64,000 bases of DNA, from NCBI RefSeq assembly GCF_000482705.1, contig NZ_AXWO01000028.1, positions 17,059-81,058 on the forward strand, read 5' to 3'. The notes under the pieces were generated by a model. The model saw only the letters and a program-made list of their open reading frames with translations, did no database searches and was not told where the DNA came from. Below are positions 8,170 to 17,560 of this stretch, in pieces. Origin of the DNA: Glycomyces arizonensis DSM 44726. GTDB taxonomy: Bacteria; Actinomycetota; Actinomycetes; Mycobacteriales; Micromonosporaceae. A program made the translations under genes and the position numbers. Positions within the stretch are counted from its first letter, which is position 1. Every line of letters begins with the position of its first letter.

Positions 8170-9303
8170 GTGGATGAGGCAACCCAACTTCCGACCGTGG
8201 GCATGATCGGCGCCGGGCAGCTCGCCCGCATGACCCACCAGGCGGCGATCAGCCTGGGGCAGAGCCTACGGGTGCTGGCCGCCGACCCCGCCGAGAGCGC
8301 CGCCGCGGTCGCCGCCGAGGTCAGGACCGGCGACTACCGGGACCTTGACGACCTGCGCGCCTTCGCTTCCGGCGCCACCGTCGTCACCTTCGACCACGAG
8401 CACGTCCCGCAGGAGGCGCTGCGCGCTCTCGTTGACGACGGCGTCGACGTCCAGCCCCGGCCCGAGGCGCTCGTGTTCGCCCAGGACAAGCAGGCGATGC
8501 GCGAGCGCATCGGCGAGCTCGGCCTCCCGCAGCCGCGGTGGCGGCCGGTGGGCTCCATCTCCGACGTCGAGGCGTTCGGCCTGCCGTGCGTGCTCAAGGC
8601 CGCCACCGGCGGCTACGACGGCAAGGGCGTGTGGGTCGTCGAGGCGCCCGGCGACGCCCAGGCCGTCCTCGCCTCCGGGATCCGCCTCATCGCCGAGGAG
8701 CTCATGCCGCTCGAACGGGAACTCGCCGTCCAGGTGGCGCGCTCGCCGCGGGGCGAGGCGGCCGTCTACCCCGTCGTCGAGACCGTCCAGCGCGGCGGGA
8801 TCTGCACCGAGGTCATCGCCCCGGCCCCGCGCCTCAACGCCGAGCACGCCGAGGCGGCCGCCGCGATCGCCCGGACCGTCGCCGAGGAACTCGACGTGTG
8901 CGGGATGCTCGCCGTCGAGCTGTTCCAGACGCCGAAGGGTCTGTTCGTGAACGAGCTGGCGATGCGCGCGCACAACTCCGGCCACTGGACGATCGAGGGC
9001 GCGGTGACCAGCCAGTTCGAGCAGCACCTGCGGGCGGTGCTCGACTACCCGCTCGGCTCGGCCGAACTCGCCGCGCCGTTCACGGTGATGGCCAACGTCC
9101 TCGGCGGCGAGCCCGGCGGCCCGCGCCTGGACGAGCGGCTCCAGCACCTCCTCGCCGAGGACCCCGGCGCGCACGTGCACCTCTACGGCAAGGCCGTGCG
9201 GCCGGGCCGCAAGATCGGGCACGTGACCGTATGCGGTGACGACCTGGACGACCTGCGCAAGCGCGCGGCGCGAGCCGCGCAGTGGCTCACTGAAGGCAAG
9301 TAG
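8170..9303 (+). CDS. purK: N5-carboxyaminoimidazole ribonucleotide synthase
   Basis: This enzyme carboxylates 5-aminoimidazole ribonucleotide with ATP and bicarbonate in purine synthesis. It is 377 residues, GTG start. The ATP-grasp fold is complete: N-terminal MIGAGQLARM, VVTFDHEHVP, the glycine-rich ATP loop KAATGGYDGKGVW, and the metal-binding LFVNELAMRAHNSGHWTIEGAVTSQFEQHLRA near residues 255-290. purE follows at once and supplies the next step. Together with guaB and guaB3 some 11 kb away it represents purine metabolism in this window. Confidence 0.95.
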   Translation: MDEATQLPTVGMIGAGQLARMTHQAAISLGQSLRVLAADPAESAAAVAAEVRTGDYRDLDDLRAFASGATVVTFDHEHVPQEALRALVDDGVDVQPRPEALVFAQDKQAMRERIGELGLPQPRWRPVGSISDVEAFGLPCVLKAATGGYDGKGVWVVEAPGDAQAVLASGIRLIAEELMPLERELAVQVARSPRGEAAVYPVVETVQRGGICTEVIAPAPRLNAEHAEAAAAIARTVAEELDVCGMLAVELFQTPKGLFVNELAMRAHNSGHWTIEGAVTSQFEQHLRAVLDYPLGSAELAAPFTVMANVLGGEPGGPRLDERLQHLLAEDPGAHVHLYGKAVRPGRKIGHVTVCGDDLDDLRKRAARAAQWLTEGK

Positions 9304-9306
9304 GCT
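9301..9306 (+). promoter_or_regulatory. -10-like TAGGCT overlapping the purK stop, for purE
   Basis: The hexamer begins with the purK TAG stop codon. Six bases later comes the ATG of purE at 9313. It allows purE to be transcribed alone as a leaderless mRNA as well as from purK. Confidence 0.4.
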
Positions 9307-9312
9307 GTGGAC

Positions 9313-9831
9313 ATGGCTGAGCACGCACACGCCCGCGTCGGCGTCATCATGGGGTCGGACTCCGACTGGCCGACGATGGAGGCCGCGGCGGAGGCGCTCG
9401 AGGAGTTCGACATCCCCTTCGAGGTCCGCGTCGTCTCGGCGCACCGGACGCCGCACGGCATGCTGTCCTATGCGGACTCGGCCGCCGCCAGGGGGCTCCA
9501 GGCGATCATCGCCGGTGCCGGCGGGGCCGCGCACCTCCCGGGCATGATCGCCGCGGCGACCCCGCTGCCGGTGATCGGCGTGCCGGTGCCGCTGAAGCAT
9601 CTCGACGGGATGGACTCGCTGCTGTCGATCGTCCAGATGCCCGCAGGCGTCCCGGTGGCGACGGTCTCGATCGGCGGCGCGAGGAACGCGGGGCTCTTGG
9701 CGGTACGCATCCTCGCGGCCGCGGATCCGGGCTTGCAGGAGCGCATGTCGAACTTCCAGGTGGACCTGGAGCGCATGGTGGCCGAGAAGGACGCGAACCT
9801 GCACTACAAGCTGGGCCATCCCGAGCCCTAG
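9313..9831 (+). CDS. purE: N5-carboxyaminoimidazole ribonucleotide mutase
   Basis: This enzyme rearranges N5-CAIR to CAIR, the step after purK. It is 172 residues from the ATG at 9313; an in-frame GTG six bases earlier is the alternative. The class I PurE signatures are present: [25 protein letters not shown] with the catalytic histidine, [15 protein letters not shown], and [18 protein letters not shown]. No Shine-Dalgarno is visible. The end overlaps the convergent DoxX-like gene by four bases. Confidence 0.95.
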   Translation: MAEHAHARVGVIMGSDSDWPTMEAAAEALEEFDIPFEVRVVSAHRTPHGMLSYADSAAARGLQAIIAGAGGAAHLPGMIAAATPLPVIGVPVPLKHLDGMDSLLSIVQMPAGVPVATVSIGGARNAGLLAVRILAAADPGLQERMSNFQVDLERMVAEKDANLHYKLGHPEP

Positions 9832-10268
9832 AGCGCCGCGACGAGCGCGGCGGCGATGTAGAGGACCTGCTCGGCGGTGCGCAGCGGCAGTGATGTGGCG
9901 GGCTTGCCCTGCATGAGGACGCCGCGGCGAGCGGCGTAGACGTTCGCGGGGAACATCGCGACGAGCAGCAGCGCGAGGCAGATCCCGGCGGCGGTGTGCG
10001 TGGCGGGAATGAGCACGCCGATCGCGCCCGCGATCTCAAGGACGCCGGTGACGGTGACGAGAAGGGCGGGTGCGGGCAGCCACGGCGGCACCATGTCGAT
10101 CATCCACGCCCGGAACGAGGGCACGAAGTGGACGGTGCCGGTGAGCATGAACATGAGGAACACGCCGACTCCGACCGAGGTGGGCCAGGAGTCGAGGTGA
10201 TCGACGCCGAAGAACCCGATGAGCCGAGCGGCGGCGGTCCCGAAGAGCAGTGCGATGAGCGGTGCCAT
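9828..10268 (-). CDS. DoxX-like small membrane protein
   Basis: This integral membrane protein has 146 residues and four hydrophobic segments (about 1-20, 33-55, 67-95 and 100-122). The sequence [14 protein letters not shown] and the [14 protein letters not shown] stretch match the DoxX/DoxD-like family, whose members are often induced by oxidative or solvent stress. The enzymatic role is unknown. A good GGAGACC site precedes the ATG. Two perfect or near-perfect TTGACA-type palindromes cover its promoter region, so a repressor (TetR or MarR type) is expected, but no such gene is adjacent. Confidence 0.75.
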   Translation of the reverse strand: MAPLIALLFGTAAARLIGFFGVDHLDSWPTSVGVGVFLMFMLTGTVHFVPSFRAWMIDMVPPWLPAPALLVTVTGVLEIAGAIGVLIPATHTAAGICLALLLVAMFPANVYAARRGVLMQGKPATSLPLRTAEQVLYIAAALVAAL

Positions 10269-10285
10269 GAGAGGTCTCCTTCGAT

Positions 10286-10334
10286 CTTGACAGTGTCAAG
10301 CCAAACATTAGCGCCCAATCTTGACACCGTCAAG
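10286..10334. promoter_or_regulatory. paired 15-bp palindromic operators upstream of DoxX-like gene
   Basis: CTTGACAGTGTCAAG (10286-10300) is a perfect palindrome. CTTGACACCGTCAAG (10320-10334) has the same arms. They lie 34 bp apart centre to centre, just before the leftward DoxX-like gene. On the minus strand the distal copy supplies a TTGACG -35-like element 17 bases before TAATGT, so bound protein would block transcription. Confidence 0.7.
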
Positions 10335-10395
10335 AAGGAAGGAGACGGCCTGGCCCACAGCCGGAATCTCGTTGCCGCCGCTGCCGCCAGATCGC

Positions 10396-10401
10396 TAGCC
10401 T
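10396..10401 (+). promoter_or_regulatory. -10-like TAGCCT for a leaderless ridA-like mRNA
   Basis: TAGCCT, six bases, then ATG at 10408, with no Shine-Dalgarno sequence. Confidence 0.45.
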
Positions 10402-10407
10402 CAGGCC

Positions 10408-10818
10408 ATGTCAACCGACGAACTGCACCCGACCGGCGGGTATGAGCACGTGACGATCGCCGCGCCGGGCCGGATCGCCTACCTGGCCGGACAGTGCCCG
10501 GTCGACGCGGAGCAGCAGGTCGTGGGCGTGGGCGACCTCGACCGCCAGATCGACCAGGTGGCCGCGAACGCGATGGCCGCGCTGGCGTCGGTCGGCGCGA
10601 AGCCCGAGGACGTGGTGCGGTCGGTGGTCTACGTGGTGAGCGCCGACAGTGGAACGGTCGGAGGCGCCTGGCACCGCTTCGCCGAGCAAACGGACCTGGG
10701 TCCGGCCTTCAACGCGGCGAGCACGGTCGTCGGCGTAGCGGCCCTCGGTTACCGCGACCAACTGGTAGAAGTGGATCTGACCGCCCACTTGCCCATCAGT
10801 GAAGGGAACCTTGCGTGA
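10408..10818 (+). CDS. RidA/YjgF-family protein
   Basis: This protein of 136 residues has the Rid fold. RIAYLAGQCPVDAEQQVVG and the segment VVRSVVYVV are typical, as is the end STVVGVAALGYRDQLVEVDLTA. In RidA deaminases an arginine precedes the STVGV strand (PARST). Here the position reads NAAST, so the imine/enamine deaminase arginine is missing and this is likely a non-deaminase Rid subfamily member. The stop overlaps the GTG of the HicB-like gene (GTGA), showing translational coupling. Confidence 0.82.
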   Translation: MSTDELHPTGGYEHVTIAAPGRIAYLAGQCPVDAEQQVVGVGDLDRQIDQVAANAMAALASVGAKPEDVVRSVVYVVSADSGTVGGAWHRFAEQTDLGPAFNAASTVVGVAALGYRDQLVEVDLTAHLPISEGNLA

Positions 10819-11186
10819 AGGTATATACCGCGATTGTGGGCCCGTGTGACGGCGAGTGGTTTCCCGTGGAGGTCCCGGAAGTCCCGGGCGTCTTCACGCA
10901 GGGGCGCGACTTGGTCGAAGTCGAGGAAATGGCCCGCGAAGCGATCGCGATGATGCTCGATGTGCCGATCGGTGAAGTCGCCGTCCGCATCGGAGATCGG
11001 CGCTACCGGGCCGCCCACCGTGCAGGGCGGGGCGCGGCTACCCCGAGCGAGCGCAGGGAATCCCTACGGGGACTACTCGATGCCCATGTGGCGGAGAATG
11101 ATGTGTTCACTGCGGAGGAGCTGGCAGAGGCTCGCGAGGCGCTGTATGGATCGGAACCTGAAGACCCACGCACCGCGAATTCCTAA
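10815..11186 (+). CDS. HicB-like antitoxin-type protein without a HicA partner
   Basis: This protein has 123 residues. Residues 1-60 (YTAIVGPCDGEWFPVEVPEV to REAIAMMLDVPIGEVAV) match the HicB partial-RNase-H fold of antitoxins. The C-terminal half is charged and ends with a helix DVFTAEELAEAREALYG; I do not recognise it as a known DNA-binding domain. GTG start, translationally coupled to the ridA-like gene. No hicA-like RNA-binding toxin is adjacent. The next gene repeats its first 17 or so residues. A role in regulation is only inferred. Confidence 0.65.
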   Translation: MKVYTAIVGPCDGEWFPVEVPEVPGVFTQGRDLVEVEEMAREAIAMMLDVPIGEVAVRIGDRRYRAAHRAGRGAATPSERRESLRGLLDAHVAENDVFTAEELAEAREALYGSEPEDPRTANS

Positions 11187-11197
11187 AGGAGACCAGC

Positions 11198-11392
11198 GTG
11201 AATGCTTATACCGCCATCGTGGGATCGGGCGATGGAGCGTGGCTTCCCGTGGACATCGATGAGCAGGACCTTCTCCTCTTGGAGGAAGCGGCGAATCGCC
11301 GGGAAATCTCGGTGGAGGAGACCATCCGGGATGCCGTTCACCGTGCGGCGATGTCGATTCGAGCCTGGGAAGAGCCGAGTAACGATGCTTGA
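11198..11392 (+). CDS. 64-residue protein: HicB-like N-terminus joined to RHH-like segment
   Basis: This small gene has a strong AAAGGAGA site and a GTG start 11 bp after the HicB-like gene. Residues 2-20 (YTAIVGSGDGAWLPVDI) copy the start of its neighbour, also at DNA level. Residues 22-50 (DLLLLEEAANRREISVEETIRDAVHRA) resemble a ribbon-helix-helix or arc-type helix pair. It looks like a partial duplication of the upstream gene fused to a DNA-binding-like tail. Its last 55 bp overlap the convergent methyltransferase. Function unknown. Confidence 0.6.
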   Translation: MNAYTAIVGSGDGAWLPVDIDEQDLLLLEEAANRREISVEETIRDAVHRAAMSIRAWEEPSNDA

Positions 11393-12615
11393 AGAACCTC
11401 ATCGCAGAGGATCGCCACGTGGCGCTCGCCCAAGCGCGTCGCCACCAGGGTCGCCTCGTTCGGGCCCTTCAGCTTCAGCTGCTTTCTCAACTCTGCGGGG
11501 ACGATTCCCGTTCCCCGCTGCTTGATCGTCAGCCTGCCGATCTTCCGCTCCGCCAACAGCCCCCGCAACTTCTTCGGGTTGAGCGGCCAGACCTCCTCGA
11601 CCTTCCACGCCCTGGCGAACGGCGTCTCGCGCACATCGTCGCCGTAGAGATAGGCGATGTCCTCGTGGCCCGTATGCGCTTCCAACTCCTCCGCCAACTC
11701 CGCCACGAGCCCCGCCCTGATCACCGCCCCGTCCGGCTCGTACAAATACTCCGCCACCTCGCCCGGCTCGGCCCGCGTTCGACCGTCGCCCGTCATCTCG
11801 TGCCACACGCCGTCCCTGCACACGCTCGCCCGCCGCCGCACCCCCGCCGCCTCGCCCAGCCACAGGCACGCCTCGACCACGTCCCGGTCCACCGAGACCC
11901 ACTCGGCCTCGGCGCCCTCCCGGTCCACCCACTCGTGCTTGATGCCCGGCCCCAGCTTCACCGCCGCGAACCGCACCCCCGCGAGCCGCTCCAGCAGAGC
12001 GTCCAACGGCGGCGAGTACGCCGCCGGATTGAACGACCTCGTCGATCCGCCTCGGCGAGCCGGGTCTGCGAACACCGCCTCACCGAACGGGGCGCTCAGC
12101 GCGTCGTCCACCCGCACCCGCACCTCCAGCCCCAGCGCCTCGGCGTTCGCCCTCGCCACCTCGGCCGTCGCCTCGTCCGCGTCGACCGCCTCCACCCTCA
12201 GGCCCGCCTCCGCGAACGCCAGCGCGTCCGTCCCGATCCCGCAGCACAGGTCGGCGACCTCTTCCACATGTCCCGCGAACCTGGCCGCCCGCCTCGCCGC
12301 CACCGGCCACCGCGTCGCCTGCTCCAGTCCCGCCCGCGTGAAGTACATCCGCCCGGCCCGCTCGCCGAACTTCGCCCGCCCCTGCCGCCGCAGATCCGCC
12401 AGCGTCAGCGCCGCGGCCGCCAGTTCCGGGGCCGTCCCGTCCCTCCGCAGCGCCAGCGCCGCGCGATCCCCCTCGGCCTCCAGCGCCGCGGCCGCCCGCC
12501 GCTGCAGATCGGGGTCGGCTTGCAATGCGGCGAGCAGTCCGGTATCCACGAACCCAATGATTCCCCATGGATTCGGCGACCCGCCATTGACGCCCCCACC
12601 TGCGTGAATCTCCAT
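11338..12615 (-). CDS. THUMP-like class I SAM methyltransferase
   Basis: This is a predicted SAM-dependent methyltransferase of about 425 residues. The SAM motif I is VADLCCGIGTDALAFA, then VEAVDADEATAEVARANAEALG and VFADPARRGGSTRSFNP (DPAR in place of the NPPY type). C-terminal KKLRGLLAERKIGRLTIKQRGTGI is the THUMP-like module typical of actinobacterial members. The substrate is unknown, probably an RNA. The start is uncertain: ATG 12615 is used, since longer starts run through the groES CIRCE elements; a GTG near 12554 is another option. It is divergent from groES and may share HrcA control. Confidence 0.8.
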   Translation of the reverse strand: MEIHAGGGVNGGSPNPWGIIGFVDTGLLAALQADPDLQRRAAAALEAEGDRAALALRRDGTAPELAAAALTLADLRRQGRAKFGERAGRMYFTRAGLEQATRWPVAARRAARFAGHVEEVADLCCGIGTDALAFAEAGLRVEAVDADEATAEVARANAEALGLEVRVRVDDALSAPFGEAVFADPARRGGSTRSFNPAAYSPPLDALLERLAGVRFAAVKLGPGIKHEWVDREGAEAEWVSVDRDVVEACLWLGEAAGVRRRASVCRDGVWHEMTGDGRTRAEPGEVAEYLYEPDGAVIRAGLVAELAEELEAHTGHEDIAYLYGDDVRETPFARAWKVEEVWPLNPKKLRGLLAERKIGRLTIKQRGTGIVPAELRKQLKLKGPNEATLVATRLGERHVAILCDEVLQASLLGSSQARIDIAAR

Positions 12616-12620
12616 CCGCC

Positions 12621-12647
12621 TTAGCACTCGCGGATCGAGATTGCCAA
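12621..12647. promoter_or_regulatory. CIRCE element 1 (imperfect) upstream of groES
   Basis: TTAGCACTC, nine bases, GATTGCCAA. The left arm is perfect and the right arm matches 7 of 9 positions. It lies just outside the divergent methyltransferase start. Confidence 0.75.
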
Positions 12648-12661
12648 GTGTTAGCATCGGC

Positions 12662-12688
12662 TTGGCACTCTCAACGCGAGAGTGCCAG
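12662..12688. promoter_or_regulatory. CIRCE element 2 upstream of groES
   Basis: TTGGCACTC, nine bases, GAGTGCCAG, with symmetric arms (GGCACTC/GAGTGCC). It is 41 bp after element 1 and 92 bp before the groES start. Paired CIRCE sites before groES are known in other actinobacteria. Confidence 0.88.
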
Positions 12689-12779
12689 TAGCCACGGGCC
12701 GGTGCCTCGGCACCCGCGACGACGAGACCCGCGCTCTCGTGGCGGTTCACCGCATCTGAACACCTGAGGAGAAGACCAA

Positions 12780-13079
12780 GTGAGCAAGGCTGCTATCCGG
12801 CCGCTGGGCGACCGCATCGTCGTCCAGGCCAACGAGGCCGAGACCACCACTGCTTCCGGCATCGTCATTCCCGACACCGCCAAGGAGAAGCCCCAGGAGG
12901 GCACCGTCCTGGCCGTCGGCCCGGGCACCTTCGACGACAAGGGCAACCGGATCCCCGTCGACGTCAACGTCGGCGACGTGGTCATCTACTCCAAGTACGG
13001 CGGCACCGAGGTCAAGTACGCCGGCGAGGAGTACCTCGTCCTGTCGTCCCGCGACGTTCTCGCCGTCGTCGAGCAGTAG
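12780..13079 (+). CDS. groES: co-chaperonin GroES
   Basis: This is the 10-kDa lid of the GroEL chamber, 99 residues with a GTG start after [44 protein letters not shown] (mobile loop and neck) and [16 protein letters not shown] are all intact. It is followed by groEL after 72 bp and preceded by two CIRCE elements, so HrcA repression with heat induction is expected. Confidence 0.98.
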   Translation: MSKAAIRPLGDRIVVQANEAETTTASGIVIPDTAKEKPQEGTVLAVGPGTFDDKGNRIPVDVNVGDVVIYSKYGGTEVKYAGEEYLVLSSRDVLAVVEQ

Positions 13080-14792
<1,713 letters not shown>

Positions 14793-14829
14793 AGGGAGTT
14801 CCGTCCCTGCTCGGGCCGTATTCGCGAGA

Positions 14830-14863
14830 ACGGAGGGCCGCCGACGCGTCGGCGGCCCTCCGT
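14830..14863 (+). terminator. 15-bp GC stem terminator after groEL
   Basis: ACGGAGGGCCGCCGA pairs perfectly with TCGGCGGCCCTCCGT around a CGCG loop, 38 bp after the groEL stop. There is no U tract. Confidence 0.8.
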
Positions 14864-14890
14864 CGTCTCCGAAACCCGCTAGTGTCAACA

Positions 14891-14980
14891 TCCCGACAGT
14901 TCCTCGCGCGAGTGTCGGGAACCCGATAGAGTTCAAGTGCCTTCGCGGCCTTTGGGGATCGGAGCCGCGAAGGCACTTTT
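14891..14980 (+). ncRNA. two consecutive hairpins ending in an intrinsic terminator; possible small RNA or 3' structure
   Basis: Hairpin 1 pairs TCCCGACA (14891-14898) with TGTCGGGA (14913-14920) and contains a nested CTCG/CGAG stem. Hairpin 2 pairs AAGTGCCTTCGCGGC (14935-14949) with GCCGCGAAGGCACTT (14964-14978) and runs into TTTT. groEL already has a terminator, so this may be a separate transcript. It could instead be a back-up terminator, or a terminator for the convergent gene. Only structure supports it. Confidence 0.4.
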
Positions 14981-15006
14981 CGTTCCCTCGCCGAATGCTC
15001 GCGCGG

Positions 15007-16737
15007 CTACTCGCCGAGCTGGTGAACCCGCAACTGCCGCATGCGGTTCAGCGTCGCCGCCACTTCGTGTCGCCGCGGCAGCGCCAGATCCACTTCCCTG
15101 ATCTTCAGCAGCGCTTCCACGTCGAGCGCCGTCTCCAGCCTGTCGAGTGCTTCGGCCACTGTGGCCCGCCCGTCGATCCATCCGCGGCGCACGGCCGCCT
15201 CGATCGCCAGTCCGATGCCGACGGTCATCGACTGGTCGGTGATCTGCTCGACCGAGCGCACGTCCACGTCGGCCGAGCCGAACCGGAGCGAGTCGGTGCC
15301 GCCCGCGCGGATCTTCTGCTTGCCCCTGAACTCCGAGGACACCGACGCCGGGTCGATGACGCGCGGCCTGGGCATCGCGAACGCCCCGGCCTCGGCGACG
15401 CGCCCGGTCGGCTCGGCGGCCAGCTCCTTCGCCCGCGCGGTGACGTCGGCGGGCCGGTAGGCGTCCATCATGACGACCCGGTCGGCGACGTCCATGTAGT
15501 CGCCCGAGCCGCCCATGACGAGCACCGTGGAGACGCCGTGGTCGTCGGCCATCGACCGGATCAGGTCCACCAGCGGCGTGAGCGGCTCGCGCTCCTTCGC
15601 CACCAGCTCCTGCATCCGCGCGTCGCGGATCATCAGGTTCGTCGCGGCGGTGTCCTCGTCGATGAGCAGCAGACGCGAGCCCGCTTCGAGCGATTCGACC
15701 ACGGCGGCGGCCTGCGAGGTCGAACCCGAGGCGTTCTCGGTGCTGAAGTGCCGCGTGTCGTCGCCGGAAGGCAGGTGGTCGACGAAGGCGTGCACGTCGA
15801 CGCCGGTGGCGGCGCGGCCGTCCTCGGCGCGGACCTTGACCGCCGACGCATCGGCGACGACCAGTTCGCGCCCGTCGCCGGGGACGTGGTCCCACACCCC
15901 GGCCTCCAAGGCGCGCAGCAGCGTCGACTTGCCGTGGAAGCCGCCGCCGACGATGAGCGTGACGCCCGGCCCGATGCCCATGCCGCGCACCGTCCCGGCG
16001 TGCGGCAGCTCGATATGGACGGCCATCGACTCGGGACTGGTGAACGGCACCCCGCCGTCCATGGGCCGCTGATCGACGCCGGAGCGGCGCGCCAGCCGCG
16101 CGCCGTCTGCGACGAACGCGACCAATCCTCGCTCGGCGACGGCCCGGCGCAGCGCCTCGGTGTCGTCGGCGCATCGCACCCACGGTGCGGCTTCCTCTTC
16201 GGAGACGCTCAGTGCCTCGTCGGCGGCGTCGGGAAGCGCCTCGCACAGCAGCCGCGCCGCCCCGCGGCCGTCGATGCGCCTGCCGCGCCCCGGAAACTGC
16301 GCCCCGAGCCGGAACACCACCGAGCCGTCGGCGCCGACCTCGCATGAGGACCGCCGCAGGATCTCCTGCCCGCCGGCGTCGATCCGGAGGTCCTTGGTCT
16401 TGCATGCCTTGCGGAACCGCTTCGCCAGCAGCACGGCGACCGCGCGGCGCCGCGCCTCGGTCGCGAACCAGTCCCCGATGAGATCGGCCTGTTCGGAATC
16501 GAAGGTGAGTGCGACACGACTGGGAGGGGCAAACGGGTCAGATTGGACTTTTATGATGTCGAGAACGGCCTGGTCCGTCCACCATTTGCCACGCAACGAT
16601 TTATACCGGCCGTAACTCGCACCCTCCAGGGCCGTTAGTTCGTTAGACAGGTCATGGCGAGGTGGATATGAACGATGATCATCACTGGCACGGGAATCGG
16701 CCCTGCGGTGTCGATGCCCGCCTCTTCGCTCCGTCAT
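15007..16737 (-). CDS. ABC-class predicted ATPase
   Basis: This is a stand-alone ABC-ATPase-domain protein of about 576 residues. Walker A is LIVGGGFHGKSTLLRAL and Walker B with its unusual follower is SRLLLIDEDTAATNLMIRDARMQELV, both hallmarks of this family. The MGGSGDYMDVADRVVMM segment is also conserved. There are no membrane helices, so it is not a transporter component. The biological role is unknown; a nucleic-acid or RNA-processing link has been suggested for relatives. The ATG at 16737 (MTERRGG) is chosen; it has an arginine- and histidine-rich N-terminus. Confidence 0.85.
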   Translation of the reverse strand: MTERRGGHRHRRADSRASDDHRSYPPRHDLSNELTALEGASYGRYKSLRGKWWTDQAVLDIIKVQSDPFAPPSRVALTFDSEQADLIGDWFATEARRRAVAVLLAKRFRKACKTKDLRIDAGGQEILRRSSCEVGADGSVVFRLGAQFPGRGRRIDGRGAARLLCEALPDAADEALSVSEEEAAPWVRCADDTEALRRAVAERGLVAFVADGARLARRSGVDQRPMDGGVPFTSPESMAVHIELPHAGTVRGMGIGPGVTLIVGGGFHGKSTLLRALEAGVWDHVPGDGRELVVADASAVKVRAEDGRAATGVDVHAFVDHLPSGDDTRHFSTENASGSTSQAAAVVESLEAGSRLLLIDEDTAATNLMIRDARMQELVAKEREPLTPLVDLIRSMADDHGVSTVLVMGGSGDYMDVADRVVMMDAYRPADVTARAKELAAEPTGRVAEAGAFAMPRPRVIDPASVSSEFRGKQKIRAGGTDSLRFGSADVDVRSVEQITDQSMTVGIGLAIEAAVRRGWIDGRATVAEALDRLETALDVEALLKIREVDLALPRRHEVAATLNRMRQLRVHQLGE

Positions 16738-16926
16738 GCGCACAGTCTCCCACCGAGGGGCGAGGCCTCCGCGGATCTGAGCCCGAAACGTACGCGCCCG
16801 CACTTGCCCCGGAAATCCAGAGAAATCACTCGAAAAAAGTCTGCGCCAAGAGCGTCATAGCGGTGGAACTGCTGCGTTCCTCATCTGAGAGACACACTGG
16901 CCTACCGCATCGAAAGGTAGAACAAC

Positions 16927-17547
16927 GTGAGAACCGTACTGGTCTGTGTTAAGACTCCTCAAGCGGGGCAGAAGATCTCCGCGTGCGCGACCCGAATGGG
17001 CCTGGCACAGGCGGTCAAGACCGTCGAGGGCTCCACCGAGCTCTTCGTCGAACTCGGCAGGCGCCAGGTCGACGTCGTGCTGGTCGACGTCGGGCTCGCG
17101 GCGCCCGATCCCGTCAAGTTCACCAAGACCGTCCGAGCCCGGTCCCCCCGGACCGGCGTCCTCCTGTCCGGCGCGGCGGACCCCCGCACCGCCGCGATGG
17201 TCGTGGCCGCCGGCGCCAGGGGAGTCATCCGCACGCCGTCCAGCAACTCCGACGACCTGCTCGTCGCGCTCGCGCAGGCGATCATGTTCGCCTCGCCGAC
17301 GCTGGTGCGCGCCACCGAGTCCGTCCCGAGGCAGCGGTCGACGCTCCAGGGCATGAAACTCACCGAACGCGAACTGCAGGTGCTGCGGGGGATGAGCGAA
17401 GGGAAGTCGAACGCCGAGATCGGCCGGGACCTGTTCGTCTCGGAGGACACCGTCAAGACCCACGCGCGGCGCATGTTCCGCAAGCTCGGCGCCCGCGACC
17501 GCGCGCACGCCGTCGCCGAGGCGTTCCGCTCCGGACTCGTCTGCTGA
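16927..17547 (+). CDS. atypical NarL/FixJ response regulator, BldM/WhiI-like
   Basis: This is a DNA-binding regulator of 206 residues. The C-terminal LuxR HTH (LTERELQVLRGMSEGKSNAEIGRDLFVSEDTVKTHARRMFRKLGARDRAHAVAEAF) is close to that of BldM. The N-terminal receiver is degenerate: the acidic pair is absent (VLVCVKTP), the VVLVDVG aspartate remains, and the usual lysine position reads GVIRTP. Phosphorylation by a kinase is therefore doubtful. It sits between groESL and guaB, where Streptomyces carries bldM and a related regulator, so orthology with that developmental locus is a reasonable inference. GTG start, RBS AAAGG. Confidence 0.8.
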   Translation: MRTVLVCVKTPQAGQKISACATRMGLAQAVKTVEGSTELFVELGRRQVDVVLVDVGLAAPDPVKFTKTVRARSPRTGVLLSGAADPRTAAMVVAAGARGVIRTPSSNSDDLLVALAQAIMFASPTLVRATESVPRQRSTLQGMKLTERELQVLRGMSEGKSNAEIGRDLFVSEDTVKTHARRMFRKLGARDRAHAVAEAFRSGLVC

Positions 17548-17560
17548 AAGGCACGGCACG

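Noticed and set aside
9313..9831. Fusion of purK and purE
   Set aside because: The genes are in different frames and separate; each has its own start and stop.
16927..17547. Naming the response regulator bldM
   Set aside because: The HTH supports it but the receiver differs from BldM, and Streptomyces has a second related gene at this locus. No symbol is given.
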